Both the position numbers and the translations under genes were made by a program. A stretch of 58,162 nucleotides of DNA from positions 1 to 58,162 of the forward strand of contig CALVCS010000014.1 of assembly GCA_944326035.1 (NCBI GenBank), given 5' to 3'. Under the pieces are notes generated by a model. It was not told the origin of the DNA. It saw nothing but the letters and a program-made list of their open reading frames with translations, and searched no databases. Source of the DNA: an uncultured Alistipes sp. (GTDB taxonomy: Bacteria; Bacteroidota; Bacteroidia; Bacteroidales; Rikenellaceae). Of the stretch, positions 16,229-24,564 are shown in pieces (positions within the stretch are counted from its first letter, which is position 1; every line of letters begins with the position of its first letter).

Positions 16229-19141
16229 ATGGCGACAAAAAAAACTCCGGCAGCGGCTGCCAAACAACCCAAACCGAAAGGATTAAGCGATAACCAACGA
16301 TGGGCTTATGGCCTCATTTTGTTGGCGATTGCGATCTTTGTATTGGTTTCTGTGGTTTCGTTTTTCTTCTTCTGGCGTGACGATCAAAGCGTGACGCAGT
16401 GGGGGCAGATTTTTGCTGCTTCGGGGGAAGAGGTGCGCAATCTGGGGGGAAAACTGGGGGCCGTCACCGCCAATAGTATCGTAGGTGAGTGGTTCGGGTT
16501 GTTCGGAATCTGCATTCCCGTGGTGCTGATCATCCTGGCCTTGCGCATCATGCGCTTCAAACCGATGTTTTTACGGAAATCGGTCCGCTTGAGCCTGATT
16601 CTGATGATTCTGGGGTCGATCGCCCTGGGATATCTGTTCGATGAGGCGTGGGGCGTTTTCGGTTCGGGCCTGGGGGGTGCTCACGGCATTTATGTGGCTC
16701 GTTGGCTGAAATCGGTGCTGGGTCTGGTCGGAACCGGACTGTTGCTGCTGTTAGCCTTTATTATTTATGCCGTTTATATCAATCGGAATACCATTTCCTT
16801 TATCAATCGGGTGGGGCGAGGCCTGGCCGAAGGGGGTAAAAAGGTTGGTGAAACCGTGACCGATACGGCGACACATATTTTGGCCCATGAACATGCCCGT
16901 CGGGAGGCTACGAATGAAGAGTCCCAACCGGAGACTCCCGTGGCCGAAAAACCGACTCCGGTTGCTGAGGCAGCACCGGCTCGTCCTGCGTCGAATTGGG
17001 TGCGGGATGAAAATGGGTTTGAGATTCATACGGTGGGTGAGGAACAACCGGAAGAGCCGGCCGTGGCTCCGACCATTTTGACCGATGAAGACGGATTTAC
17101 GATTGAGGACCGTTCGGGCACGTTGGATCGACCGGTGTCGACGGCCCCACAGCCGGTGACGCCGCCCGCCGAAGTGAAGGTGGATGAGAATGGATTTACC
17201 ATCACCGATTTGTCGCCCGAAGCGACCACGCCGCCGGCGTCGGGTATGTATCAGGAGACCGATGAGCATGGTTTTACGATTCAGTATGCGGCCGGAGATG
17301 GCGATCCGACGGAGGCGAGTGGCTCGTCTGCCGGTTTCACGGAAAGTGCACAGGGCTCCTATCCTGCTGAGGGCGATATGTCATCGGATGCTGGGTCTAC
17401 GATGGGGTACGAATCCTCGTATGAAAGATATGCGGAACCTTCCCCTTATCCGGAATCCACACCGGACTATCCGGGAAGTGCGCCGACGGGCTATCCGGAA
17501 CCCGCGCCGGATTCGCAGTTTGTGGCGTCCGTACCTCACTCTTCGGATATGGTGTCGACGGCGGAGATGGCGGTACAACATCTGCCGGCCGATGAGACCC
17601 TGAGTGCCGAGGAGATCGAAAATACGCTGTATGATCCGACGTTGGATCTTTCTTCCTATCAGCGACCCCCTCTCGAATTGTTGGAGGATCACAGTGTCGA
17701 AGTGAGCGTCTCCAGCGAAGAGATTGTCGACAACAAAAACCGGATTAAGGAGACGTTGGAAAATTTCGGCATCAAGATCGACAAGATCAAGGCGACGATC
17801 GGGCCGACGGTCACGCTGTATGAGATTGTTCCGGCGCCGGGGGTTCGCATTTCGAAAATTAAAAACCTGGAAGACGATATTGCCCTGAGTTTGTCGGCTT
17901 TAGGGATTCGTATCATAGCCCCGATCCCGGGCAAGGGAACCATCGGGATCGAGGTCCCCAACAAGGATAAACAGGTGGTGTCGATGTATTCGGTCATCAA
18001 GTCGGTCAAATTCCAGGAGTCGACCTACGATATTCCGGTGGTGTTGGGGAAAACCATTCAGGACGAAACCTTTGTGATCGACTTGGCCAAGATGCCGCAC
18101 CTGCTGGTGGCCGGGGCGACGGGACAGGGGAAATCGGTCGGACTGAATGCGATCATTACGTCGTTGTTGTACAAGAAACACCCTTCGGAATTGAAGCTGG
18201 TATTGGTCGATCCGAAAAAGGTCGAGTTGACCTTGTATGCGAAGTTGGAACGGCATTTCTTGGCCAAGATGCCGGGCGAGGACGATGCGATTATCACCGA
18301 TACCCATAAGGTGATCTATACGCTCAATTCGCTGTGTATCGAGATGGATGCCCGGTACGATCTGTTGCGGTTGGCCGAGGTTCGCCATGTGAAGGAGTAC
18401 AACGAAAAATTCAAGAACCGCCGGCTCAATCCCCAGAAAGGACATCGCTATCTGCCTTATATTGTGGTGATCATCGATGAGTTCGCCGATCTGATTATGA
18501 CGGCGGGACGGGAGGTGGAAACCCCGATCGCCCGTTTGGCACAGTTGGCGCGAGCCGTGGGTATTCACTTGGTGATCGCTACCCAGCGTCCGACGACCAA
18601 TATCATTACCGGGGTGATTAAAGCCAACTTCCCGGCCCGGATCGCTTTCCGGGTGACCTCGATGATCGACTCCCGGACCATCATCGACCAACCTGGTGCT
18701 AACCAACTGATCGGACGGGGGGATATGCTGGTGTCGACGGGCAACGAAATCACCCGGGTACAGTGTGCTTTTGTGGATACACCGGAAATCGAACGAATCA
18801 CGGAATTCATCGGGAATCAGCGAGGATACCTCGGAGCTTATGAGCTGCCGGAATACACTCCGGAAGGAGAGAACGGCTCGGGGGCCGGAGGTAATCGTAC
18901 GAACGATCTCAGTCAGTTGGATGCCATGTTCGAAGAGGTGGCGCGCTTTGTGGTGCAGAACCAGCAGGGCTCGACGTCGTCGATTCAACGGCGTTTCTCG
19001 ATCGGGTACAATCGGGCGGGTCGTATCATGGATCAACTGGAGATGGCCGGGGTCGTGGGACGGGCCGAAGGCAGCAAACCGCGTGAGGTCCTGATCCAGG
19101 ATATGCTCTCGTTGGAACATCTCTTGTCGAATCTGAACTGA
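16229..19141 (+). CDS. ftsK: FtsK/SpoIIIE DNA translocase
   Basis: Membrane-anchored hexameric motor that clears DNA from the septum and helps dimer resolution. Residues 24-180 hold four to five membrane segments. Residues 190-470 are a Pro/Glu/Tyr-rich linker with a recurring motif DE(N/D/H)GF(E/T)I at 260-266, 286-292, 319-325 and 345-351. The motor follows: Walker A in GATGQGKS near residue 630, Walker B in VVIIDEFADLI near 750, ATQRPTTNIITGVIKANFPARI near 790 (cited by position). The C-terminal gamma winged helix (about 900-965) ends with SKPREVLI. Length 970 is at the high end because of the linker. The KOPS-reading gamma domain is recognised by family similarity. Confidence 0.95.
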   Translation: MATKKTPAAAAKQPKPKGLSDNQRWAYGLILLAIAIFVLVSVVSFFFFWRDDQSVTQWGQIFAASGEEVRNLGGKLGAVTANSIVGEWFGLFGICIPVVLIILALRIMRFKPMFLRKSVRLSLILMILGSIALGYLFDEAWGVFGSGLGGAHGIYVARWLKSVLGLVGTGLLLLLAFIIYAVYINRNTISFINRVGRGLAEGGKKVGETVTDTATHILAHEHARREATNEESQPETPVAEKPTPVAEAAPARPASNWVRDENGFEIHTVGEEQPEEPAVAPTILTDEDGFTIEDRSGTLDRPVSTAPQPVTPPAEVKVDENGFTITDLSPEATTPPASGMYQETDEHGFTIQYAAGDGDPTEASGSSAGFTESAQGSYPAEGDMSSDAGSTMGYESSYERYAEPSPYPESTPDYPGSAPTGYPEPAPDSQFVASVPHSSDMVSTAEMAVQHLPADETLSAEEIENTLYDPTLDLSSYQRPPLELLEDHSVEVSVSSEEIVDNKNRIKETLENFGIKIDKIKATIGPTVTLYEIVPAPGVRISKIKNLEDDIALSLSALGIRIIAPIPGKGTIGIEVPNKDKQVVSMYSVIKSVKFQESTYDIPVVLGKTIQDETFVIDLAKMPHLLVAGATGQGKSVGLNAIITSLLYKKHPSELKLVLVDPKKVELTLYAKLERHFLAKMPGEDDAIITDTHKVIYTLNSLCIEMDARYDLLRLAEVRHVKEYNEKFKNRRLNPQKGHRYLPYIVVIIDEFADLIMTAGREVETPIARLAQLARAVGIHLVIATQRPTTNIITGVIKANFPARIAFRVTSMIDSRTIIDQPGANQLIGRGDMLVSTGNEITRVQCAFVDTPEIERITEFIGNQRGYLGAYELPEYTPEGENGSGAGGNRTNDLSQLDAMFEEVARFVVQNQQGSTSSIQRRFSIGYNRAGRIMDQLEMAGVVGRAEGSKPREVLIQDMLSLEHLLSNLN

Positions 19142-19188
19142 GTCACCACGGAAGAGATCGGTAGGTCGAACATCAGATAGATCATAGC

Positions 19189-19827
19189 ATGAAAATAGTG
19201 AACAGACTCCTTTTAGGCCTGCTTTTGTTGAGTTGGGCCGTTCCTTTGCGGGCGGATGAAAAGTCGAAAGCCTTGTTGTCGGCCCTCTCGGCGCGGATGG
19301 ACGCATATACGAGTTATGAGATCGACTTTACGTCCCGGATGCCGGGAGAGTTCAGTCGTCTGGACGGGACGGTGATCGTAAGCGGGGAACACTATTATAT
19401 GAGTACGCCCGGGATTGAGGTCTTCTTCGACGGGGAGTCGATCTGGACCTATACGCATGATCTCAAACAGGTGGTCCGCGAAAAACCTCGGACAGGGACG
19501 AACCTTTTGGATAATCCGGTGCGTTTCTTTAAACTGTACGAGGAGGATTTCGATCATGTTTATCGGGGCCGTACCACCTGGGAGGGAAAGACGGTGGATG
19601 TCGTGGAGTTGACCCCTCGTCGCGAAAACGAAGGCTATGCCTCGATGGTGTTGCGGCTGGATGCTTCGACCCATCTGCCGGTCAGCCTTTCCTATCAGAT
19701 GGATGGCAGTTCGGCTCCGTTGGAAATAACTGTACGGAAACTGACGCCGAATGTGCCGGTCAACGATGCCCGATTTACGTTTGATCGACGGGCGCATCAG
19801 GAGGTTGAAGTGGTCGATTTCCGGTAA
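19189..19827 (+). CDS. lolA: Outer-membrane lipoprotein carrier LolA
   Basis: Periplasmic chaperone that carries lipoproteins from the LolCDE complex to the outer membrane. A signal peptide (residues 1-21, hydrophobic LLLGLLLLSWAVPLRA) precedes the mature protein. The LolA fold is indicated by the block IDFTSRMPGEFSRLDGTV, the VSGEHYYMSTPGIEVFFDG strand pair, IWTYTHDLKQV, and LDNPVRFFKLYE near residue 107, all characteristic of the Bacteroidota form. Length 212 is typical. It lies 47 bp after ftsK, as often seen in this phylum. A heptamer repeat array and a strong terminator follow. Many lipoproteins are encoded in this window, and a LolC/E-like permease lies at 31.9 kb. Confidence 0.93.
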   Translation: MKIVNRLLLGLLLLSWAVPLRADEKSKALLSALSARMDAYTSYEIDFTSRMPGEFSRLDGTVIVSGEHYYMSTPGIEVFFDGESIWTYTHDLKQVVREKPRTGTNLLDNPVRFFKLYEEDFDHVYRGRTTWEGKTVDVVELTPRRENEGYASMVLRLDASTHLPVSLSYQMDGSSAPLEITVRKLTPNVPVNDARFTFDRRAHQEVEVVDFR

Positions 19828-19841
19828 GGGGCGGTTTTATT

Positions 19842-19946
19842 GTTCGTCTTGTGTCTTGCGCCTTGCGTCGTTCGTCTTGCGCCATTCCCCTTTCGTCGCT
19901 CTCCTTTCTCCTTTCGCCTTTTGCTGTTCGCCGTTCACCGTTCACT
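19842..19946 (+). repeat. Degenerate heptanucleotide repeat array (15 units)
   Basis: Reading from 19842, the sequence divides cleanly into fifteen consecutive 7-mers such as GTTCGTC, TTGTGTC, TTGCGCC, TTGCGTC, GTTCGTC, TTTCGCC, GTTCGCC and GTTCACC, with no slippage of phase. The consensus is about KTTCGCC: T at positions 2-3, C or G at 4, C at 7. It is pyrimidine-rich, starts 15 bp after the lolA stop and ends 29 bp before the lolA terminator. It is non-coding as far as I can tell. Confidence 0.75.
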
Positions 19947-19975
19947 CCAAGGGCGCGTCAACGATAGAACCCATC

Positions 19976-20010
19976 AAAAAATCCCTTCAGGATTCCTGAA
20001 GGGATTTTTT
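19976..20010. terminator. Bidirectional terminator between lolA and the DUF4293 gene
   Basis: An inverted repeat of 17 bp per arm (A6, then TCCCTTCAGGA and its complement ending in T6). It lies between two genes that converge on it, so it probably serves both lolA and the minus-strand unit. Confidence 0.9.
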
Positions 20011-20030
20011 GTATATGGACGCTTCTTGTT

Positions 20031-20501
20031 TTAGCGGATGCGGTTGAGCGATTTGATCAGGGCTTGATCCCGGACAATGCCCCGGAAGGCCAGAATGGCG
20101 AGAATAATGCCGATGATCGGAATGACGTCGACCGGCGAATATTTCATGGAGCTGACGGTGAATTCGGCAATGACGTTGCGCGCATTGAAGATGTAGAAGG
20201 CGATATAGATCTGCATACCCAGCAACAGAACGATCTCCACGAGACAGAGTCTCAGTTGTAACCACCGCCGTTTGAAGAGGAAGATGTTGACCAAGGGCAG
20301 TAGCGTGGCTAGCACCCACAGAATGCCCATATGCAGGGTTTTGACGACGGGAATCTCGGGGTTGTCGGTGCTGTGGATGCTCCATAAGGAGATTTCGAAC
20401 TCTTCGTTGCCTCCGATAAACGTGGCAATGGGGAAGAAGCAGAGCAACAGCATGCCGAGGAAAATCAGCAACAGGTATAAGGTTTGAATGCGTTGAATCA
20501 T
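20031..20501 (-). CDS. DUF4293 family integral membrane protein
   Basis: A 156-residue protein with four predicted membrane segments: residues 5-25 (LYLLLIFLGMLLLCFFPIA), about 58-75, 85-108 and 125-145. The opening MIQRIQTLYLLL is the hallmark of DUF4293, a Bacteroidota family of unknown function. It is last in a minus-strand unit of four protein genes after the 4.5S RNA gene, 22 bp behind the GT2 gene. It ends in a strong shared terminator. No catalytic residues stand out. Confidence 0.85.
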   Translation of the reverse strand: MIQRIQTLYLLLIFLGMLLLCFFPIATFIGGNEEFEISLWSIHSTDNPEIPVVKTLHMGILWVLATLLPLVNIFLFKRRWLQLRLCLVEIVLLLGMQIYIAFYIFNARNVIAEFTVSSMKYSPVDVIPIIGIILAILAFRGIVRDQALIKSLNRIR

Positions 20502-20523
20502 AAGGCGTGTGTTTTGAGTCGGG

Positions 20524-21489
20524 TTATTCGATGGTTTCGTCGATCAGGTATTTGTTGCGGTCGGTGGAGTTGCGGCCGATGAGCTCGCCCAAAAATCCGG
20601 CCAGAAAGAGCTGAACGCCGATCACGACGGCAGCGATGGCGATATAGAAGAGCGGTTGGTCGGTCACGTCACGCGGGATGAGGCCTTGGCTCAATTTCGA
20701 CAATTTTTCGATGATCAGGTAGAGGGTCGTACCGCCGCCCAGCAGGAACATCAGGGTTCCCAGTCCGCCGAACAGATACATCGGGCTTTTCCCGAAACGA
20801 GAGATGAACATCACGCTGATCAGGTCGAGATACCCTTTGATCATCCGTTCCCAGCCGAATTTCGATTTTCCATATTTCCGGGCCCGGTGATGGACGACTT
20901 TCTCGCCGATGCGGCGGAAACCGGCCCATTTGGCCAGAATTGGGATATAGCGGTGCATTTCGCCATACACTTCGATGCTTTTGACCACCTTGGAGCGATA
21001 GGCCTTCAGACCCGAGTTGAAATCGTGGAGTTTGATGCCCGATACCAAACGGGCCGTAGCGTTGAAAAATTTGCTCGGCAGGGTTTTCCCCAGCGGGTCG
21101 TAGCGTTTCTTTTTCCAGCCGCTGACCAGATCGTAGCCCTCTTGGATGATCATGCGATAGAGAGCGGGAATTTCGTCCGGAGAGTCTTGCAAATCGGCAT
21201 CCATGGTGATGACGACCTCGCCCTGGGCGGCGGCAAAACCGCAATACAAGGCGGCCGATTTACCGTAATTACGACGGAAACGAATGCCCTTGATATGGGG
21301 ATTGACGGCGGCCAGCGATTCCACCACTTCCCAGGAAGTATCGGTGCTGCCATCGTCGACGAAAATCGTTTCGTAGGTGAAACCGTTTTCAGTCACCACA
21401 CGTTCGATCCAGGCCATCAGTTCCGGCAGAGACTCCTCTTCGTTGTAGAGAGGAATGACGATCGACAGATTCGGTTTGTCAGCGTTCAT
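20524..21489 (-). CDS. GT2 family membrane glycosyltransferase (DPM1/ArnC-like)
   Basis: A 321-residue polyprenyl-phosphate glycosyltransferase type. The GT-A fold starts with LSIVIPLYNEEESLPEL (residues 8-24); FVDDGSTDTS near 43 holds the nucleotide-sugar aspartates; the DxD-type motif is TMDADLQDSPDEIP near 95; and the HDFNSGLKAYR block near 155 is typical. Two C-terminal membrane segments lie at about 235-260 and 275-300. Proteins of this type transfer a sugar to undecaprenyl or dolichyl phosphate, for later flipping and glycan assembly. The sugar here cannot be told. It is 6 bp after the DUF4199 gene and probably in one transcript with it. Confidence 0.9.
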   Translation of the reverse strand: MNADKPNLSIVIPLYNEEESLPELMAWIERVVTENGFTYETIFVDDGSTDTSWEVVESLAAVNPHIKGIRFRRNYGKSAALYCGFAAAQGEVVITMDADLQDSPDEIPALYRMIIQEGYDLVSGWKKKRYDPLGKTLPSKFFNATARLVSGIKLHDFNSGLKAYRSKVVKSIEVYGEMHRYIPILAKWAGFRRIGEKVVHHRARKYGKSKFGWERMIKGYLDLISVMFISRFGKSPMYLFGGLGTLMFLLGGGTTLYLIIEKLSKLSQGLIPRDVTDQPLFYIAIAAVVIGVQLFLAGFLGELIGRNSTDRNKYLIDETIE

Positions 21490-21495
21490 ATGTCG

Positions 21496-22182
21496 TTAAG
21501 CGTTAGAGTTAGAGGAGGTTCCGTGAGAGTTGTCCGATGGTTTGTCGGTCGGTTTGTCTGTATCCGTTTGCGTGGTTGTGGATCTTTCCTCGGAGGAGGT
21601 CGTCGTGTCCGAGGGGAAGGTTTCCCAGGGAGAGTCTCCGGTCGGTGGATCGGCCGGCCGTTTGAGAAAGAGCGCGATGAGCAGGCTGAGGAGACCTCCG
21701 TACAGAATCATACTCATGGCCCCGCTGATGATCATCAGAAAGGGATTGCGCTGATCGATGGTCACTTCCAGGGCCAGATCGATCTGGGCTTGAGTGAATC
21801 CGCTCTCACTCAGGGCATTCGCCATCAGGTCGCGATAATATTGCGGGTCGATATAGGTCTGCAGGATAAACTGTCCCAGACCGGCCAGCACCCCGGCGAA
21901 CATCAGCATTTTCAGGGAGAAGCCAAAGCTTTGCAGAAAGGTGTAGCCTTGCGGCCCGCACCAGGCGCTCATGCGTCGGCCATAAAAGAGAATAAAGCCA
22001 ACCAGCAACAGAAAGTTCAGCAGCGTGGGCATCCAGGACAGGGACTCGTCCATACGGCCGAGGTAGCTCAGTACGCTGACGCCGCATAGGGCCAAGCCCA
22101 ACCACAGGCCTCCGGTGGCGGCCTCTTTCCAACTGATTTTTACCAAATTTTGATCCATATACTCAGGGTCGGATATGAACAA
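21496..22182 (-). CDS. DUF4199 domain membrane protein
   Basis: A 228-residue protein with four predicted membrane helices: about residues 18-42, 50-70, 85-107 and 150-172. This matches the DUF4199 family, which is confined largely to Bacteroidota and has no known function. The opening MFISDPEYMDQNLVKISWKE is cytoplasmic. The C-terminal 45 residues are Ser/Thr/Asp-rich and low-complexity, unlike most members I know of. It is 3 bp from the TsaC-like gene and 6 bp from the GT2 gene. In many Bacteroidota a DUF4199 gene sits next to this GT2 gene, which suggests a linked envelope role; that is an inference. Confidence 0.85.
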   Translation of the reverse strand: MFISDPEYMDQNLVKISWKEAATGGLWLGLALCGVSVLSYLGRMDESLSWMPTLLNFLLLVGFILFYGRRMSAWCGPQGYTFLQSFGFSLKMLMFAGVLAGLGQFILQTYIDPQYYRDLMANALSESGFTQAQIDLALEVTIDQRNPFLMIISGAMSMILYGGLLSLLIALFLKRPADPPTGDSPWETFPSDTTTSSEERSTTTQTDTDKPTDKPSDNSHGTSSNSNA

Positions 22183-22185
22183 TCG

Positions 22186-22788
22186 TTATTGCAACTCCCC
22201 TTTACCTTCGCGCAGAATGACCGGCTCGTCGCCGGTACAATCCACCACGGTCGAGGGGATACTCTCTCCGTAGCCGCCATCGACCACCAGATCGACTTTA
22301 TGTCCGAAATGTTCGTGAATAAGAGAGGGATCGGTGGTATATTCGGTTTCCAGGTCGTCGTTTTTGACCGAGGCACTCAGCAGCGGACCGCCCAGCGCTT
22401 CGACAATGGCACGTGCGATGGCATTGTCGGGAATACGGATGCCCACATTTTTGCGACGTCCGAGGCATTTGTCGGGGGTTTTGCTCGAGGCTTCGAGGAT
22501 AAAGGTAAACGGGCCGGGCAGGTTCCGTTTGAGGAGTTTGAAGAGAGGGGTACTGACTTTGGCGTAGGTGGCGACGGTACTCAAGTCGGCACACACGATC
22601 GAGAAATCGGACCCTTCTTTGCCGCTGACGGCGCGGATTTTTTCGATTCCTTTGGGGTTCGATAAGGCGCAGCCGTAGGCGTACACGCCATCGGTCGGAT
22701 AGATGATGATGCCGCCTGCACGCAGGGTGTCCGCCACTTGACGGACGGCTTTTTCGCTGGGGTTTTCCGGATAGATTCGAAGAATCAT
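22186..22788 (-). CDS. Threonylcarbamoyl-AMP synthase (TsaC/YrdC/Sua5 family)
   Basis: Makes threonylcarbamoyl-AMP from threonine, bicarbonate and ATP for the t6A37 modification of tRNAs. The YrdC domain fills the protein: GGIIIYPTDGVYAYGCAL at about 30-47, the phosphate-contacting KGSDFSIVCADL region near 78, PGPFTFILEA near 115 and GIRIPDNAIARAIVEALGGPLLSASV near 135-160 (cited by position). The length of 200 is the TsaC form without the extra Sua5 C-terminal domain. It is the first protein gene after the 4.5S RNA gene, 42 bp downstream, and leads the four-gene unit. Confidence 0.9.
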   Translation of the reverse strand: MILRIYPENPSEKAVRQVADTLRAGGIIIYPTDGVYAYGCALSNPKGIEKIRAVSGKEGSDFSIVCADLSTVATYAKVSTPLFKLLKRNLPGPFTFILEASSKTPDKCLGRRKNVGIRIPDNAIARAIVEALGGPLLSASVKNDDLETEYTTDPSLIHEHFGHKVDLVVDGGYGESIPSTVVDCTGDEPVILREGKGELQ

Positions 22789-22830
22789 ATGCAGCAGATT
22801 GACGTCCTAAAAGACAAAAATAACTCCCAT

Positions 22831-22933
22831 AAAAAAAGGGTAAGCTACTTATATCGCACCGCTACAACCGCCTACCCTTGCTGTCTTCCGACCCTGGGGG
22901 ATTCAGCAGGAGCTGGTCGTATAAGACTTACCC
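22831..22933 (-). ncRNA. ffs: 4.5S RNA / bacterial small SRP RNA
   Basis: On the minus strand, a hairpin of about 96 nt begins GGGTAAGTCTTATA and ends TATAAGTAGCTTACCC, closing a long stem, followed by seven Ts. The apical part contains GGTCGGAAGACAGCAAGG, matching the SRP domain IV signature: the GGAA tetraloop side and the conserved AGCA internal-loop strand. Size and shape fit the small eubacterial SRP RNA that binds Ffh for co-translational targeting. A perfect Bacteroidales promoter directly precedes it. Ends are estimated from the stem, so each may be off by a few bases. Confidence 0.93.
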
Positions 22934-22937
22934 GACA

Positions 22938-22968
22938 CAAAGGTAACGATTTTTAGGGGAAATGCAAA
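22938..22968 (-). promoter_or_regulatory. Promoter of the 4.5S RNA gene
   Basis: On the minus strand, the -7 box TACCTTTG (22938-22945) and the -33 box TTTG (22965-22968) are 19 bp apart, a textbook Bacteroidota promoter. Transcription would start near 22933, exactly at the start of the RNA stem. Confidence 0.85.
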
Positions 22969-23084
22969 TTCCCTGAGGGGAAATCGTATCGGGAAGAAGT
23001 GGCATACCCGAGGGTAGGGACGGAGGGTTTTGGAGAGGGAAAAACAAGGGGCGGGGGAGCGCGAGAAACGGGGCTGGTGGACAA

Positions 23085-23121
23085 GTGACAATCGGGCAAA
23101 AAACGTGACAGTTCGGCAAAA
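23085..23121 (+). repeat. Two direct repeats, 20-bp period, before the 23210 gene
   Basis: GTGACAATCGGGCAAAA at 23085-23101 and GTGACAGTTCGGCAAAA at 23105-23121 match at 14 of 17 positions. Their starts are exactly 20 bp apart. They end 25 bp upstream of the likely -33 box, where an activator would bind. Confidence 0.5.
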
Positions 23122-23146
23122 GAGGAAGGGTTTTGGGTGAAAAGGG

Positions 23147-23177
23147 TTGGTTTCTCGGGTTTGTCGCCCTATTTTTG
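23147..23177 (+). promoter_or_regulatory. Promoter of the 23210 lipoprotein gene
   Basis: -33-like TTGG (23147-23150), a 19-bp spacer and -7 box TATTTTTG (23170-23177). The start codon is 32 bp further on. Confidence 0.6.
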
Positions 23178-23209
23178 TATGTTTTATAACCTGAAAAGAG
23201 AAGCAGTGT

Positions 23210-24499
23210 ATGAAAAAGAGGTGGTTTGCATTTGTAGGGAGCCTGATCGGGCTTGTATTGTTGTCGGGCTGTCAGAAAATGAAAGACGATATCGCACAGC
23301 TGAAAGAGCCGATTCCGACGGGGATCGTGCTGTTGACGAGTGAGGTCCAGGTGCAGAACGGGACTTCGGTGCAGATTCCGTTCCGGGTCAATCCCTCGAA
23401 TTATGTGCCGACGCTCGAACAGCTCTCCCTGGATGTGATCTCTTCGCAGATCACGCGGGTCGCCTACGGAACCTCGATTCCGGAATATACGCTGGTCGAC
23501 ATTCAGCCGGCTAAAAATAGCCAGGGCGAAGTACTCGACGGACAGTGGGTTGCGATTGTCGAGGCGACGGAGGGGGCCTATTATGGCGAGGCCCGGCTGG
23601 CGCTCGTGTTGAATTATACCGATGCCCAGGGCGAAACGGTGCAAATGACGTCGACGTCGGTGGCCTTGTTGAACAGCTATGTGAAACTGACCTCCACAAG
23701 CGTGGCGTTGAATGGCCCGTCGGCTTGTACCTATCTGAATACTTCGACGAGCCTGCCGATCTCCACCTCCACGCAATTGGTGGCACTACCGATTTCCGAA
23801 GGGAGCTCTACGCTGTTCGATTTGACGACGGTTTCGGTGGTTTCGGCGCAGTTATCCGGCCCCAAAGCCGATCAATTTACCTTACAAACCGATGAGTCCG
23901 GGCAGAAATGGAGTGTCAGTGCGAATAGCTCGGCCCTGGAGTTCGGGGAGGGGGAACAATATGTGCCGGTGACCCTGACGGTGACGTTGCGCGATCTGAT
24001 CAGCGGGGAAGAGGTGCCCATCACCAAGACGATCCGTTTCTATCAGACCGCATATACGGCTCCTGCCGTAGAGTACAAGCTTTCCGAATGGCCCGCCGAC
24101 AATCGTCAACGCATCGATATGGGGGCTTATCTGGCCGAGGTCGGGGTTACAGCGGAGCTGTTTACCCGGTACAGCGAGCAAGACTATCTGCCGACCATTT
24201 TCCGGCCGACCTTCTCGGTGATGGATGCCACCGGCCAGACGAATGCCTCTTCGAAGTATCGGGCATCGTTCAGTCTGTTGAATGACGTGGCCGATGATCC
24301 GGGCGAAGAGTCGATTTCGAATGTGGTGATTGCACCGGAAACCAACTATCTGCAACAACGTTTTTATGCCAAACCGGTCGAGGGCTCCTATTTGGTGCAG
24401 GTCAAGTTGCAATATTCTCGGGTGGAAAGTATTGTAAGCTCCAATCCGCAGCCGACCATTCAGGCTGCGATTACCATCCCGGTGAATATCCTGCCCTAA
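23210..24499 (+). CDS. Predicted lipoprotein of unknown family, beta-rich
   Basis: I do not recognise a named family. The 429 residues start with a signal peptide and lipobox LLSGC (C at about residue 22), so it should be an envelope lipoprotein. The rest alternates short hydrophobic strands with Ser/Thr/Gly/Asp turns, and blocks such as VQIPFRVNPSNYVP, FDLTTVSVVSAQLSG and YVPVTLTVTLRDLISGEE suggest several Ig-like or BACON-like beta-sandwich domains. No catalytic motif is seen. It has its own promoter, upstream direct repeats and a strong terminator, so it is a single-gene unit. A role as surface adhesin or glycan-binding accessory protein would be a guess. Confidence 0.8.
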   Translation: MKKRWFAFVGSLIGLVLLSGCQKMKDDIAQLKEPIPTGIVLLTSEVQVQNGTSVQIPFRVNPSNYVPTLEQLSLDVISSQITRVAYGTSIPEYTLVDIQPAKNSQGEVLDGQWVAIVEATEGAYYGEARLALVLNYTDAQGETVQMTSTSVALLNSYVKLTSTSVALNGPSACTYLNTSTSLPISTSTQLVALPISEGSSTLFDLTTVSVVSAQLSGPKADQFTLQTDESGQKWSVSANSSALEFGEGEQYVPVTLTVTLRDLISGEEVPITKTIRFYQTAYTAPAVEYKLSEWPADNRQRIDMGAYLAEVGVTAELFTRYSEQDYLPTIFRPTFSVMDATGQTNASSKYRASFSLLNDVADDPGEESISNVVIAPETNYLQQRFYAKPVEGSYLVQVKLQYSRVESIVSSNPQPTIQAAITIPVNILP

Positions 24500-24530
24500 G
24501 GTCCACTGCTCCGAGCCGCGGGAAAAATAG

Positions 24531-24564
24531 TTCGGTTGAGAGAAGCTCTCGACCGAATTTTTTT
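24531..24564 (+). terminator. Terminator after the 23210 gene
   Basis: Stem TTCGGTTGAGAG pairs with CTCTCGACCGAA (one G-U) and is followed by seven Ts. It begins 31 bp after the stop codon. Confidence 0.9.
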
